A DNA stretch of 64,000 nt from assembly GCF_004684935.1 (NCBI RefSeq), contig NZ_SRJD01000006.1, positions 1 through 64,000 on the forward strand, read 5' to 3'. Under the pieces are notes generated by a model, which was not told the origin of the DNA, did no database searches, and saw only the letters and a program-made list of their open reading frames with translations. The stretch comes from Sporolactobacillus shoreae. GTDB taxonomy: Bacteria > Bacillota > Bacilli > Bacillales > Sporolactobacillaceae. This document shows positions 33,393 to 42,061 of this stretch, in pieces; within the stretch, counting starts at the first letter, position 1, and every line of letters begins with the position of its first letter. Position numbers and translations under genes: made by a program.

Positions 33393-34499
33393 TTACTTAC
33401 TCTTTAAATGGTGGCTAACGGTCGATGGACTTATTCCTAACATCTTGGCTATTTTTGCCTGTGATATTTTGGCTTTATATACCTCTTTTAAATTCTTAAC
33501 CATTATTTTATTGAATAATGTACTGTCTTGCTTACCAAGTTCTTTAAGCTGTGATATCAAATTTTCGATGGGATCTACATTTTCCACCAAAACTTGTCTT
33601 AAAACTCGTTCAGAAATTTGCTTAATATCTGACGGGCTTAGTTGTTCAAATGATTTAGCAATTGTAGTTAAGAATAAACTATCTATTTTAATGACATTTT
33701 TCTTGTTCAAATAAACGTCCCATAATTTTATTCTTTCCCCTTCATCAGGGTAGGAAATTTCTATTTTAATATCGAAACGTCTCCAAATAGCTTTATCTAA
33801 AAATTCTGGGTGATTTGTAGCGGCAATGATAATTGATTGATATGGCCATTCTTCAAGTTCCTTAAGTAACACATTAACAATTCTTTTCAGTTCACCTAAG
33901 TCAGAAGGATCATCTCTTCTTTTTGCAACAGCGTCAAATTCGTCCAATAATAACACCGATGGTGCACTCTTTCCATATTCAAGAACTTTTTTAAGATTTT
34001 TCCCTGTCGAACCAAGATAACTTGATATAGCTGATGATAAATCTAATGATATTAAAGGTAATCTAAGTTTATGGGCTATATACTTAGATAATAATGTTTT
34101 TCCTACTCCTGGAGGACCGTAGAACAAAATACTATTCGGTGGCTTAACATCATTAGCTATTAATTTGGCTATCGCCTCTCTCTCTTTTAGGAAATTCGAT
34201 ATGAGATTATTCAATGCTGGATTAAGCACAACAATCTCATCAAACTCAGACTGATCGCTAATATTTACTAAAGACATAAAAGAGTCCTTATCAACTGGGG
34301 GGGGATCTATTCCCATTGATCTTGTCATAGGTGCACCAGCATTATAGGTTGCCAATATTTTTGCCAATTCTGAAGACAATTGTGGCTCTTCTTTTTTTAG
34401 TTTTCTTATAATGGACAAGGTAGATAATTCAACAGTTCTTTTTTCTCCATCTAAAGATGCTCTAATTAACGTCGGCAAATGTTTTAAAACTGTGTTCAT
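33393..34499 (-). CDS. ietA: IetA-like AAA+ ATPase with C-terminal helix-turn-helix
   Basis: A 368-residue AAA+ ATPase: Walker A GPPGVGKTLLSK (about 130), Walker B VLLLDEFDAVAKRRDD (about 178), sensor-like IIIAATNHPEFL (about 222). The last 25 residues (AKIAKMLGISPSTVSHHLKS) form a helix-turn-helix not needed for an ATPase, suggesting DNA binding or autoregulation. It pairs with the downstream S8 protease as in IetAS systems, where the ATPase restrains or activates the protease. A good promoter lies at 34539-34568. Confidence 0.85.
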   Translation of the reverse strand: MNTVLKHLPTLIRASLDGEKRTVELSTLSIIRKLKKEEPQLSSELAKILATYNAGAPMTRSMGIDPPPVDKDSFMSLVNISDQSEFDEIVVLNPALNNLISNFLKEREAIAKLIANDVKPPNSILFYGPPGVGKTLLSKYIAHKLRLPLISLDLSSAISSYLGSTGKNLKKVLEYGKSAPSVLLLDEFDAVAKRRDDPSDLGELKRIVNVLLKELEEWPYQSIIIAATNHPEFLDKAIWRRFDIKIEISYPDEGERIKLWDVYLNKKNVIKIDSLFLTTIAKSFEQLSPSDIKQISERVLRQVLVENVDPIENLISQLKELGKQDSTLFNKIMVKNLKEVYKAKISQAKIAKMLGISPSTVSHHLKSK

Positions 34500-34612
34500 T
34501 CGATGACGTCCTTTCTTTAGTTTCTATCGAACGATATTATTATAGCTATAATAAAGGATTTTAGTCAATGTAATTCGATGCATATATTTTTGTGTGTTTC
34601 GTCGAATTTTTA
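34500..34612 (-). promoter_or_regulatory. ietAS promoter with repeated TCGA boxes
   Basis: On the minus strand: -35 TTGACT (34563-34568), 18-base spacer, -10 TATAAT (34539-34544). Four TCGA-centred boxes surround it: near 34500, 34525-34536 (TATCGAACGATA, a perfect inverted repeat), 34573-34579 and 34598-34606. They are candidate operators, possibly for the helix-turn-helix at the end of IetA. Confidence 0.65.
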
Positions 34613-34640
34613 CTCAGAAAAATTTATTCTTCATAAATCA

Positions 34641-34675
34641 AAAAAATTCCCTGTGGGTATTCGGGAACAGGGAAG
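34641..34675 (-). terminator. Terminator of the partition operon
   Basis: Minus-strand stem with TTCCCTG (34668-34674 read in reverse) and CAGGGAA (34647-34653), then seven T. It separates the ParR-like gene from ietA. Confidence 0.8.
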
Positions 34676-34719
34676 AAAAATATTAAATGTGCTGATTGGA
34701 TGATTATCTATATTCCAAA

Positions 34720-35064
34720 TTAAATGTTTTTCAGGTCAACCTCATTAAGAATGTTGTCAAGTTCACTTGACTTTGAACCTGTGCCATCAAAACGTACAGG
34801 TGGAGAAGAAGATAGTTTTTCTCTCGACTCTGTCAGATTTTCTGAAGACGACTGCGAAAGATTAAGTACATCTGCATAGAGTTGTTTCTGCACATCATAG
34901 TCCATAACATTTTTATTGCCAAACCGATCGGCGAAGTACAGAACAAGCATTTTCAAAGAATTCCTAACATTGCTCTGCTGATCCATCCAGATATTTATGC
35001 GTTGCCGGGCATCAGGGTTCCCGTCGTAGCGCCAGAAATAGGTGCTTCGGTCTTTATTTTCCAT
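34720..35064 (-). CDS. ParR-like DNA-binding partner of the actin-type partition system
   Basis: ATG 35064 has GAGGGGG ten bases upstream; a TTG at 35088 would overlap the ParM-like gene further. About 114 residues: an N-terminal RHH-like part (RINIWMDQQSNVRNSLKMLV, about 22-42) and an acidic, flexible C-terminal half (about 60-114) that could contact the filament. Placement directly after a ParM-like actin gene is the usual parMR order. Confidence 0.75.
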   Translation of the reverse strand: MENKDRSTYFWRYDGNPDARQRINIWMDQQSNVRNSLKMLVLYFADRFGNKNVMDYDVQKQLYADVLNLSQSSSENLTESREKLSSSPPVRFDGTGSKSSELDNILNEVDLKNI

Positions 35065-35080
35065 TCCTGTCTTCGCCCCC

Positions 35081-36235
35081 TCAAACAACCATTACGGCGA
35101 CATCTTTATAGAACAGATGCCGATTCAGAATGTCCATGCCTTTTGCATTCATAGTAACGGCGTACTTTTTGGGCACCCACAGCAGATTCGTATTGACACG
35201 TTTGGCGAAGATCTTCAGTCTTTCATACAGCGGATCATAAAAAGCAATACTGCCACCGCCGTAGACCATGATATAATCCAACGAGGCCGACAGCTCCATG
35301 AACTTTTCCTCTAAATCCTGCTGAATCTGTTCCGCCTGAGTAAGCAAGGTTTCAGAAAAATATTCCTTAGCATCTGAATAATAGTTATTTTCGGGATCTG
35401 CAAGGACATCCATGTACTGCTGGCGTGTCAGCTTGACATACCCATCGGTTTGATGAGATAGCATCTTGATCGCCTCTTCAGTCGCATGTCCCACGCCACG
35501 ACGGGCGCCGCTACATTTATCCGGCACCGGGTTGACACCTTCCGTATAGATGTACTCCGTTGTTCCATCACCAATGTCTACGTGCAGCGCACGTTTATTT
35601 TTAAAATCCATAGGTAACTTTTCCGGCCCTTCGTAATCATTAAGAATGTCCTTATCGGCCTGCAACAGGGCATAAAGAGCCGGAATACCTTCCTGAGTGA
35701 TCTTTACTTGTCTAAAAAAATGAGTCACAGTGACAATCTCATTGAGCACATGGACAGTGACAATATGAGGCGACGCCATGTATTTTTCTTCAAGAGCTCT
35801 GGCTATTCTTGGAGTGTATTCGCTGGCCGGAATTGCCCCCGTCATATAATCTTCTACCGTAAGCGTACTGGGCAGCTCATGCATTTGAAAAAAACTCTTC
35901 TGAACCGCTTTGGCCGCCGTCATGCCCAGTGTCGTAATCACCGGAATGTCACTCTCGGCTTTCCGGCCGACGTGAATGTTCATGGACTCTGATCGCGTAC
36001 TTGAAGCTTTCGCTCGTTGACCAATCATATAGAGTCCATTTCTCCTAAGCGCCGGTGATGAGAGATCAACAAGCAGCTGGTTCATTAATCCACCCACCAC
36101 TTCATTCATTGTACCTTCTGAGCCATTTGGAGTTGAGGGCAGATGTCGAACCGTGGTCGGCTGCTGAAGTAGTTCGCCATTCAAAATCATTTTTGTCGTA
36201 GAGTTGCCGTTGTCATCTGCAATCATCATTTTCAT
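35081..36235 (-). CDS. ParM/Alp-type actin-like segregation ATPase
   Basis: A 384-residue actin-fold protein. Phosphate-1 motif IADDNGNSTTK (5-15), phosphate-2 motif LHVDIGDGTTEYIY (about 218), adenosine-type motif YIMVYGGGSIAFYDP (about 337). It would form filaments that segregate the element while it is an extrachromosomal circle. AGAGGAG precedes ATG 36235. Such a system is a plasmid trait and suggests the ICE replicates autonomously after excision. Confidence 0.88.
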   Translation of the reverse strand: MKMMIADDNGNSTTKMILNGELLQQPTTVRHLPSTPNGSEGTMNEVVGGLMNQLLVDLSSPALRRNGLYMIGQRAKASSTRSESMNIHVGRKAESDIPVITTLGMTAAKAVQKSFFQMHELPSTLTVEDYMTGAIPASEYTPRIARALEEKYMASPHIVTVHVLNEIVTVTHFFRQVKITQEGIPALYALLQADKDILNDYEGPEKLPMDFKNKRALHVDIGDGTTEYIYTEGVNPVPDKCSGARRGVGHATEEAIKMLSHQTDGYVKLTRQQYMDVLADPENNYYSDAKEYFSETLLTQAEQIQQDLEEKFMELSASLDYIMVYGGGSIAFYDPLYERLKIFAKRVNTNLLWVPKKYAVTMNAKGMDILNRHLFYKDVAVMVV

Positions 36236-36624
36236 TTTCTATCTCTCCTCTATCTAATAGATAGTTTTTTTATATCACGTTATCTTACCTATAGCTTGAC
36301 CAGCAAATAATCACACATTTTTATATCTCTCAGCTATTTATTTGATATATTCTTGAATTAAAAGCATGAAATAAATCTTTTGAATACCATTTATATATCT
36401 TCGGTCGGGATGGCTTAATGACGATATATAAATAGCGTATCTGCTGGACTGTTACTAAATTACAATGCATAATCCGGTGTTCAACGTGACGATTACGCTT
36501 GTATCAATCTGGTAGTGTTAAAAAATGCTGTTATGCAAAAGATCAAATCTATATTTCTTCGCCTAATAATTTCATATAAAATAAATAATGTGTCTTAATA
36601 CATACCCTGAAGGGACTGTCTCAA
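36236..36624. promoter_or_regulatory. AT-rich gap upstream of the partition genes
   Basis: This 389-base gap has no gene. It holds a perfect 11-base inverted repeat, ATTTATATATC (36389-36399) and GATATATAAAT (36423-36433), separated by 23 bases, and CTATCT/AGATAG repeats near 36240-36267. It probably contains the parMR promoter and may hold the centromere-like site; clear tandem iterons are not evident. Confidence 0.4.
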
Positions 36625-37440
36625 GTGGCAACTATTCTTTCTATTGTGATGTATTCATTAAACATTGTATTTACCATTCTTCAGATTTTTAAAAGAAATA
36701 AGCAGGATCGCCCTACAAACCAAACCAGCATAAATAACTACGTCAATGGAAACGGAAATAATATTTCAAACTACAATCAAACTACATCAAATTATCAAAC
36801 CACCAACGTTCAAATAGTACCTGCTCAAAATAATGAAAATGACGAATGGTGGAAAGCATTACTTATTTTCATCCTTGTCTTTGCTGTATACGCTCTTTTT
36901 TACAAATTTATCCCTCTATTTATGTCAGTGCTCCTCACAATTGTATTAATTGTGACATTTTTTTATAACAAAACGACCTCTGTTAATAGATACGCTTCAA
37001 TATTTTTTTCTATTTATGCTTTGTGTATTTGCTTTCTCTCCTTTTCCACTCTATCAATGCCTATATCCATTGAACACATGATTGAACAAGTATCTCATTC
37101 TTATAACTGGCAGCAGCCCTTTTCTTCCGCAATTCAAAATTATCTTTCGAATGTTGGTGCATTCATCGTCAAAATTATCTTCAATCGCAATCATTTTTTA
37201 ATTTTCTATATAGTTGCACGTCTTTTTGCCCTTTCATTTATGGCATGGAGATTAATCACTTATCTTTTTCCCCGTACATACAAAGCCGATCTTCTGCATT
37301 GGAATAATTTATCGACACCGCAAATGGTTTTTCATTTACTGAAAAATGGTGTGGCATTTGTATTTTTGTTCTTCTTACTGCATCTGACAATAGTCTGGCC
37401 ATATATTAATTATATCTTAAAAATGATCATGCATCAGTAA
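36625..37440 (+). CDS. Polytopic membrane protein, function unknown
   Basis: One of the few plus-strand genes of the element. A 271-residue protein: N-terminal helix (about 3-22), an Asn/Thr/Gln-rich loop (about 30-68: NNYVNGNGNNISNYNQTT), then about six more hydrophobic segments (about 76-270). GTG 36625 with AAGGGA upstream. No family recognised. The strong AT bias matches the IetAS cargo. It could be an accessory or defence membrane effector, but nothing in it proves this. Confidence 0.6.
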   Translation: MATILSIVMYSLNIVFTILQIFKRNKQDRPTNQTSINNYVNGNGNNISNYNQTTSNYQTTNVQIVPAQNNENDEWWKALLIFILVFAVYALFYKFIPLFMSVLLTIVLIVTFFYNKTTSVNRYASIFFSIYALCICFLSFSTLSMPISIEHMIEQVSHSYNWQQPFSSAIQNYLSNVGAFIVKIIFNRNHFLIFYIVARLFALSFMAWRLITYLFPRTYKADLLHWNNLSTPQMVFHLLKNGVAFVFLFFLLHLTIVWPYINYILKMIMHQ

Positions 37441-37721
37441 TAGAGGCCAACGATCCTACTTATTAACACGAATAGCGTTTCTGTTATTAGAGTCAGTAAG
37501 CAAAATGCCAACGCATAAGTCATGATCAAACACTTTATTTTGCCGATTTCTTTACGAAAATGAATAGCGTTGCCGATCATTATCTCAATTTTTATCTTCT
37601 TTTTGTGCTCACTTTTTTTGTACTTAATTATTTGAGCCACAAAAATTAATAGCATCATGATGTAGAGAGACATCGCAATCATTCCGGCTGCGATCGCAAG
37701 TTGTCCCAAAACGTATTTCAC
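37434..37721 (-). CDS. Small membrane protein (95 aa)
   Basis: A 95-residue protein with two membrane segments (about 8-30 and 66-88) and a very basic cytoplasmic loop between them (about 32-63). GTG 37721 start; convergent with and overlapping the plus-strand membrane gene by 7 bases. No family recognised. Confidence 0.5.
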   Translation of the reverse strand: MKYVLGQLAIAAGMIAMSLYIMMLLIFVAQIIKYKKSEHKKKIKIEIMIGNAIHFRKEIGKIKCLIMTYALAFCLLTLITETLFVLISRIVGLYY

Positions 37722-37814
37722 ACTTTTTCCCGTCCTTTCTGCACAAGCCTATTCGTTATATTCTCTAATGTTTTCACTGAATGATGTGCCGGTTGTTTTC
37801 AACCTTTCTTTGAT

Positions 37815-38288
37815 TTAGAACGGCAGATCATCGTCCGAAATATCGATCGGCTGGCCGTCGTTTGCAAATGGATCGTCAGCGGATGCGGAAGAGGCAGCGC
37901 CTGGCCCAGCTGTGCCGACATGATTAGAAACAGATCCATCCTGCTCTTGCCCTGCACCATGCCGGGTTCCTTTTGGCTCAAGAAATTCAACTTGACGGGC
38001 GACCACCTCTGTCACGTAAACGCGGCGACCTTCGTTATTTTCATAGTTTCGCGTCTGCATTCTCCCTTCAATGCCAGCCAAACTGCCCTTTTTCAAATAT
38101 TTGGCCGAGCTTTCGGCCGTACCCCGCCAGGCAATTACCGAAATAAAGTCTGCCTGTCGCTCACCATCCTGCCCAGAGAATGGCCGATTCACCGCCAACG
38201 TGAATTGAGCCACTGCAATTCCATTCGGCGTGTAGCGCAATTCTGGGGCCTTTGTCAGTCGTCCAACCAGTGTCACATGATTAATCAT
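37815..38288 (-). CDS. ssb: Single-stranded DNA-binding protein
   Basis: A 157-residue SSB: OB-fold at about 1-105 ([20 protein letters not shown], then FISVIAWRG), a Gly/Ser/Asp linker, and the conserved acidic tip DISDDDLPF that recruits replication proteins. GGAGAGGATTCAA precedes ATG 38288, and the gene overlaps its upstream neighbour. It would coat single-stranded DNA during rolling-circle or transfer replication of the element. Confidence 0.95.
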   Translation of the reverse strand: MINHVTLVGRLTKAPELRYTPNGIAVAQFTLAVNRPFSGQDGERQADFISVIAWRGTAESSAKYLKKGSLAGIEGRMQTRNYENNEGRRVYVTEVVARQVEFLEPKGTRHGAGQEQDGSVSNHVGTAGPGAASSASADDPFANDGQPIDISDDDLPF

Positions 38289-38481
38289 TTGAATCCTCTC
38301 CCTTGCCCTGTTTTTTTAAATGCTCAAATTCCCGATGCTTCTGTTCCAAAATCAGCTCAAACTCGCTGATGCCCTGCCGGATCTCCCGACGTTTTCCCTG
38401 ATACTTCCTGGCAAATTGTCGATCAGTCATATGCATTTCTCCCTGATGAATGGCAATGAGTGTTTCCGTAATTGGATTCAT
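38281..38481 (-). CDS. Small helical protein (66 aa)
   Basis: A 66-residue, highly charged helical protein ([20 protein letters not shown]) overlapping the topoisomerase gene stop by four bases and the ssb start by eight, hence translationally coupled. No family recognised; probably a replication accessory by position. Confidence 0.6.
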   Translation of the reverse strand: MNPITETLIAIHQGEMHMTDRQFARKYQGKRREIRQGISEFELILEQKHREFEHLKKQGKGEDSND

Positions 38482-40646
38482 GAGCTTCTCATCCTACAAT
38501 TCACTGGTTTTCTGCGGACTTTTTTCTGACGAAATTTGCTCTGGTCAAACTGAAAAACCAATTTCCCCTCCCGGATCGTCAAAACTGCGTCAAAAGATTT
38601 GCCGGCTTTGCTTTTAAAGCCTTTCAGTTTGTGTGTTTTTCCACCAGAAAGCAGCGTTCTAATGATTGACGGATCCAAGTCTTTTGAGAGTAATTCTTTC
38701 GGCAGCGTAAACTTGCATCCGCTGACATAGCCCGCACAACCGTAGAAATTCCCTTTATCAAGAACTGGCTGGCCACAAAGCGGGCAGCGGCCCATCGACT
38801 GCGCGGTTATCAGCTCCTCCAGCTGCTCTGTGGATGCTCGCAGGGCTTTGGGGGCTTCGTCCAGTAAATACCGGATAAACCGCTCAATACCGCTGAGAAA
38901 GCGCTCCTGGGTCCCTTCATGAAGTCGGATTTTTTTCAGGTATGTCTCCCATTCAGCCGTAAAAGCAGGACTGGTAAGCTTGCTGCCGGAAAGCACATCG
39001 CAGAGCAGCATGCCCTTCTTCGTGACCGCTACCGTGCTCTTCCGAACCACAATGTAATTCTGCCGTTTAAGCGTTTCAATAATGCCGGATCGCGTTGCCT
39101 CTGTGCCGAGCCCTTCCGTCTCTGCCAACGTCTTGCGGGCCACTTCGTCGGCTACATCTAACGTGCGCCCTGCGGTTTTCATGAGCGTAATCAGCTGACC
39201 TTCCGTATAGGGCTTAGGCGCTGTGGTCACACCCTCTTTCTGCGCAAGCATCGCGGTTACTCCTTGTCCCTTGTTGACCGGGGGCAAGGGCCGATCCTTG
39301 TCCGGTTCGGATGAAAAAAGTACCTTCCAACCCGGATCCCGTTCGACTTTCCCTTGAGTTTTGAAGATGAGACCACCAGCGTTCGTCAGAACGATCGTTT
39401 CCTCAAAAACATGCGGTGGATAGAACATGGCGGCGGTATTTGCCAGGACGTCCTGGTAAATCGTGCGCTGCGTCGCTGGAAGTGCATCGAGATCCGCCGC
39501 AGATGGCAAGTTTCGAGTGGGAATGATCGCGTAATGCTCCTGGACTTTCTTCCCGTCCACGTAGCGTTTTTTTGCATTCATTTCAGGATGCTGCAGCTGC
39601 GCCCCGATCACCTGCAAATAGCCTGAAAGATTGGCTGCTAAATAGGCAAACTCACCATCCGTGATGAAGTTACAATCCGTCCGCGGATAGGACAGCAGCT
39701 TAGCTTCATAGAGTGCCTGCACCGCGGCCAGCGTACTTGCTGGCCCGATATGATAGATTTTATCAACCCGTGCCTGCAGGTCGCTCAGACTGTAAAGCCG
39801 CGGGGAAGCCTCTCGTTTTTCTTTTTTGGCTACCGATTGAACGGTTGCCGGCGTCGGTCGGCCGATTGCTAAACTGTGCTGGTCAAGCAGCGCTTCCGCC
39901 TTACCCGCAGAGGGAAAACGTTGATCCAGCTTTCCGGAATAACCCCCAGTATCCGTTTGAAAATCACCATGAATCTCCACAAAATTTTCCGGCTTGAAAT
40001 TTTCAATCGCCCGCTGACGGGCGGCGATTATGGCTAAAGTCGGCGTCTGAACACGACCAACAGAGTAGGTGCCCTGCAAACCTTTTTGCCGGAGAAGCAG
40101 CGTAAATAGCCGGGTGGCGTTCAACCCCACGAGCCAGTCTGCAATTTGCCGGGACTGGGCCTCCCAATAACTGGATACAAATTCCGCACCGTCTTTCAGT
40201 TCTGCAAAACCACGGCGAATCTCATCCGTTTCGAGTGAGTTGATCCACAATCGCCGGATGGGCTTATCTGCATTTCCGGACTGGGCGATGATGGATCGGG
40301 CAATGTTTTCCCCCTCGCGATCACTGTCCGTAGCAACAATGATCGCGTCTGATCGATCCAGTAACCGTTTGACGATCGCAAACTGCTTCTGCTTGTCCGT
40401 CGGTACGCAAAAGCGGTAATGAGACGGCAACATAGGCAACGTGTTCAGCGACCATTTTTCCCAGGCTGGATCATAGACAGCTGGTTCGACGAGTTCCACT
40501 AAGTGCCCAAAGCCGTAGGTTAAAAAAACAGGTTCGTTAAAAAGGTCGTCGATGACTTCAAAGTAGCCGTCCTTACGCGAAGCGCGGTCGAACGCCGCTG
40601 CATAATGGCGTGCCTGATCTGGTTTTTCCGCTAAAATAGTGATCAT
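38478..40646 (-). CDS. topB: DNA topoisomerase III (type IA)
   Basis: A 722-residue type IA topoisomerase typical of Gram-positive conjugative elements. TOPRIM starts at MITILAEKPDQA, with the acidic triad motif ATDSDREGENIARSI (about 105). Active-site tyrosine in LLSYPRTDCNFIT (about 315). A C-terminal zinc-ribbon-like region has CPLCGQPVLD and CAGYVSGC (about 620-645). RBS AGGAGGTG before ATG 40646. Likely decatenates or relaxes replicating or transferring element DNA. Confidence 0.95.
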   Translation of the reverse strand: MITILAEKPDQARHYAAAFDRASRKDGYFEVIDDLFNEPVFLTYGFGHLVELVEPAVYDPAWEKWSLNTLPMLPSHYRFCVPTDKQKQFAIVKRLLDRSDAIIVATDSDREGENIARSIIAQSGNADKPIRRLWINSLETDEIRRGFAELKDGAEFVSSYWEAQSRQIADWLVGLNATRLFTLLLRQKGLQGTYSVGRVQTPTLAIIAARQRAIENFKPENFVEIHGDFQTDTGGYSGKLDQRFPSAGKAEALLDQHSLAIGRPTPATVQSVAKKEKREASPRLYSLSDLQARVDKIYHIGPASTLAAVQALYEAKLLSYPRTDCNFITDGEFAYLAANLSGYLQVIGAQLQHPEMNAKKRYVDGKKVQEHYAIIPTRNLPSAADLDALPATQRTIYQDVLANTAAMFYPPHVFEETIVLTNAGGLIFKTQGKVERDPGWKVLFSSEPDKDRPLPPVNKGQGVTAMLAQKEGVTTAPKPYTEGQLITLMKTAGRTLDVADEVARKTLAETEGLGTEATRSGIIETLKRQNYIVVRKSTVAVTKKGMLLCDVLSGSKLTSPAFTAEWETYLKKIRLHEGTQERFLSGIERFIRYLLDEAPKALRASTEQLEELITAQSMGRCPLCGQPVLDKGNFYGCAGYVSGCKFTLPKELLSKDLDPSIIRTLLSGGKTHKLKGFKSKAGKSFDAVLTIREGKLVFQFDQSKFRQKKVRRKPVNCRMRSS

Positions 40647-40670
40647 GTGATCACCTCCTATCCTCGTTGT

Positions 40671-40913
40671 TTATCGTTTTAACTTCCCCGCCTTGACCTT
40701 TCTTTTCTGACTTTCGACCCAATGATAGCCCCGCGCATAAACCAGGCGTTCGGGATATTTAATCATTCCGGGTAGGCCATACTTACGGTGCACATCCGCC
40801 AGTTCAGCCGATGTCAGCTGGTAGGTGATGACTTCACCGCTCGCGGGTTCCTGACTGCATATCTGTTTTTTCCTGGCGAGCGTGTGCCTCGTCAGTGCCT
40901 GACCTTGTGCCAT
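40671..40913 (-). CDS. Small basic hypothetical protein (80 aa)
   Basis: An 80-residue protein with a strongly basic C-terminus (RGYHWVESQKRKVKAGKLKR) and an LTSAELADVHRKYGLPGMIK segment; possible nucleic acid binding, otherwise unrecognised. Overlaps the upstream gene by 22 bases and lies before topB. Confidence 0.55.
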   Translation of the reverse strand: MAQGQALTRHTLARKKQICSQEPASGEVITYQLTSAELADVHRKYGLPGMIKYPERLVYARGYHWVESQKRKVKAGKLKR

Positions 40914-41329
40914 TGGCTATCCCTCGCTTTGGTCTTTGCCTGCCCTTCCGCTTCGCAGAAGGCCCACCAGATACTCTGCAAACCGCCGAGCCATCCGAAG
41001 GCCTCCAGCACACCTGCGCTAAAACGCTCACGCCGATACTGTGCCCAAGCTTGTCCGGTTAGACGGTCAAGTTCGGAGGCCACCACCTGCTCAAGTACCG
41101 CAGCCTGTTTGTGCTGCAAAGCAATCCACTCAGGTTTTTTCGCCTGTCTTGCGGCCACCGGCTGAAAAAGTTTATAAAGAGCCTGAGCCTCATGCGGCAG
41201 ACTGTAGAGCAACTGCATCATGATTTCTGCCTGCACCGCAGTCATTTTTACCCGAATCCCAGAATCTGTTTGCCTCTTGCCGTTTCTGATTACCTGTGGT
41301 GCGCGATTGGGCGCTTTGCCGTGTATCAT
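40892..41329 (-). CDS. Hypothetical protein (145 aa)
   Basis: A 145-residue soluble protein, basic at the N-terminus and helical afterwards (VKMTAVQAEIMMQLLYSLPH, then RLTGQAWAQYRRERFSAGV). ATG 41329 lies 3 bases before the upstream stop. I recognise no family. It belongs to the primase-topB replication cluster. Confidence 0.55.
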   Translation of the reverse strand: MIHGKAPNRAPQVIRNGKRQTDSGIRVKMTAVQAEIMMQLLYSLPHEAQALYKLFQPVAARQAKKPEWIALQHKQAAVLEQVVASELDRLTGQAWAQYRRERFSAGVLEAFGWLGGLQSIWWAFCEAEGQAKTKARDSQWHKVRH

Positions 41330-41332
41330 GAC

Positions 41333-41800
41333 TTAATCCATCTCCCATACGGTCGTGGCTTTTTCCTGTAAAGGTCGAGTCATTCCTCGCTTTTTGTTGA
41401 GCCAATTCATAAAGTTGACCGCCTGCCCTAAGGCCTCGGAAAACGAGACGTCTTTTGCCAGGACGGTTATTTTCGAGCTGGCTTTGCGCCCCGGTGGGTA
41501 GTTCTCCCGCCAGGCACTCACACTCTCCAATCCTCCCGGTAAAGGAAAGCGTTCGATATACAGGAACGATCCCTTGCCGTATTGCTGTTCATAGAGCATG
41601 CCGTGCGCGTAGACGAGAAATCCTGATCGCCGAGCCTCCGCGTTCTCCAGATAGCGCCGCGTGAGATCCTCTCGATTTACGCGAAGGGCTTCTTTGAACG
41701 CAAAAGCGAGTTTTTGAGAAGAGAAAAACTGATAGCTTTTATTCTTCTGAATCATTTTGATGTTTTTTTGATACACCTGATCAATAAGAGCAGTATTCAT
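41333..41800 (-). CDS. Hypothetical protein (155 aa)
   Basis: ATG 41800 with GGGAG about ten bases upstream; the TTG at 41806 is less likely. About 155 residues, soluble, with motifs FLVYAHGMLYEQQYGKGSFL and ALGQAVNFMNWLNKKRG. No family recognised. First gene downstream of the tandem cruciform repeat, so it may depend on that region. Confidence 0.55.
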   Translation of the reverse strand: MNTALIDQVYQKNIKMIQKNKSYQFFSSQKLAFAFKEALRVNREDLTRRYLENAEARRSGFLVYAHGMLYEQQYGKGSFLYIERFPLPGGLESVSAWRENYPPGRKASSKITVLAKDVSFSEALGQAVNFMNWLNKKRGMTRPLQEKATTVWEMD

Positions 41801-41826
41801 AAACAAACCACTCCCTATTTTTTCTA

Positions 41827-42035
41827 AAAGTTACTAAGTTACTGAAGTTACCGATTTTCCCCTATTACCTCTATAAAAATTTATATAGAGGTATATAGGT
41901 TTTTTGGTAACTTTGGTAACTAAGTAACTCCTGTTTCTTTAAAAAGTTACTAAGTTACTGTTTTTCCCCTATTACCTCTAAAAATTTTATAGAGAGGTAT
42001 ATAGATTTTTTAGTAACTTTGGTAACTAAGTAACT
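41827..42035. repeat. Two tandem copies of a long cruciform repeat
   Basis: Copy 1 is 41827-41929 and copy 2 is 41943-42035. Each has an outer arm (AAGTTACTAAGTTACT), an inner palindrome (ACCTCTAtaa...TTATAGAGGT type), and a return arm (GTAACTTTGGTAACTAAGTA). The unit GTTAC/GTAAC recurs about a dozen times. Each copy could fold into a long cruciform. Location between the primase-helicase and the next operon gene suggests a replication origin or initiator binding site. Confidence 0.75.
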
Positions 42036-42061
42036 GGAAAAGCTTAAAAGGTTGCACGAAA

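Noticed and set aside
41827-42035. Repeats considered as a CRISPR array
   Set aside because: Only two palindromic copies with no unique spacers and no cas genes nearby.
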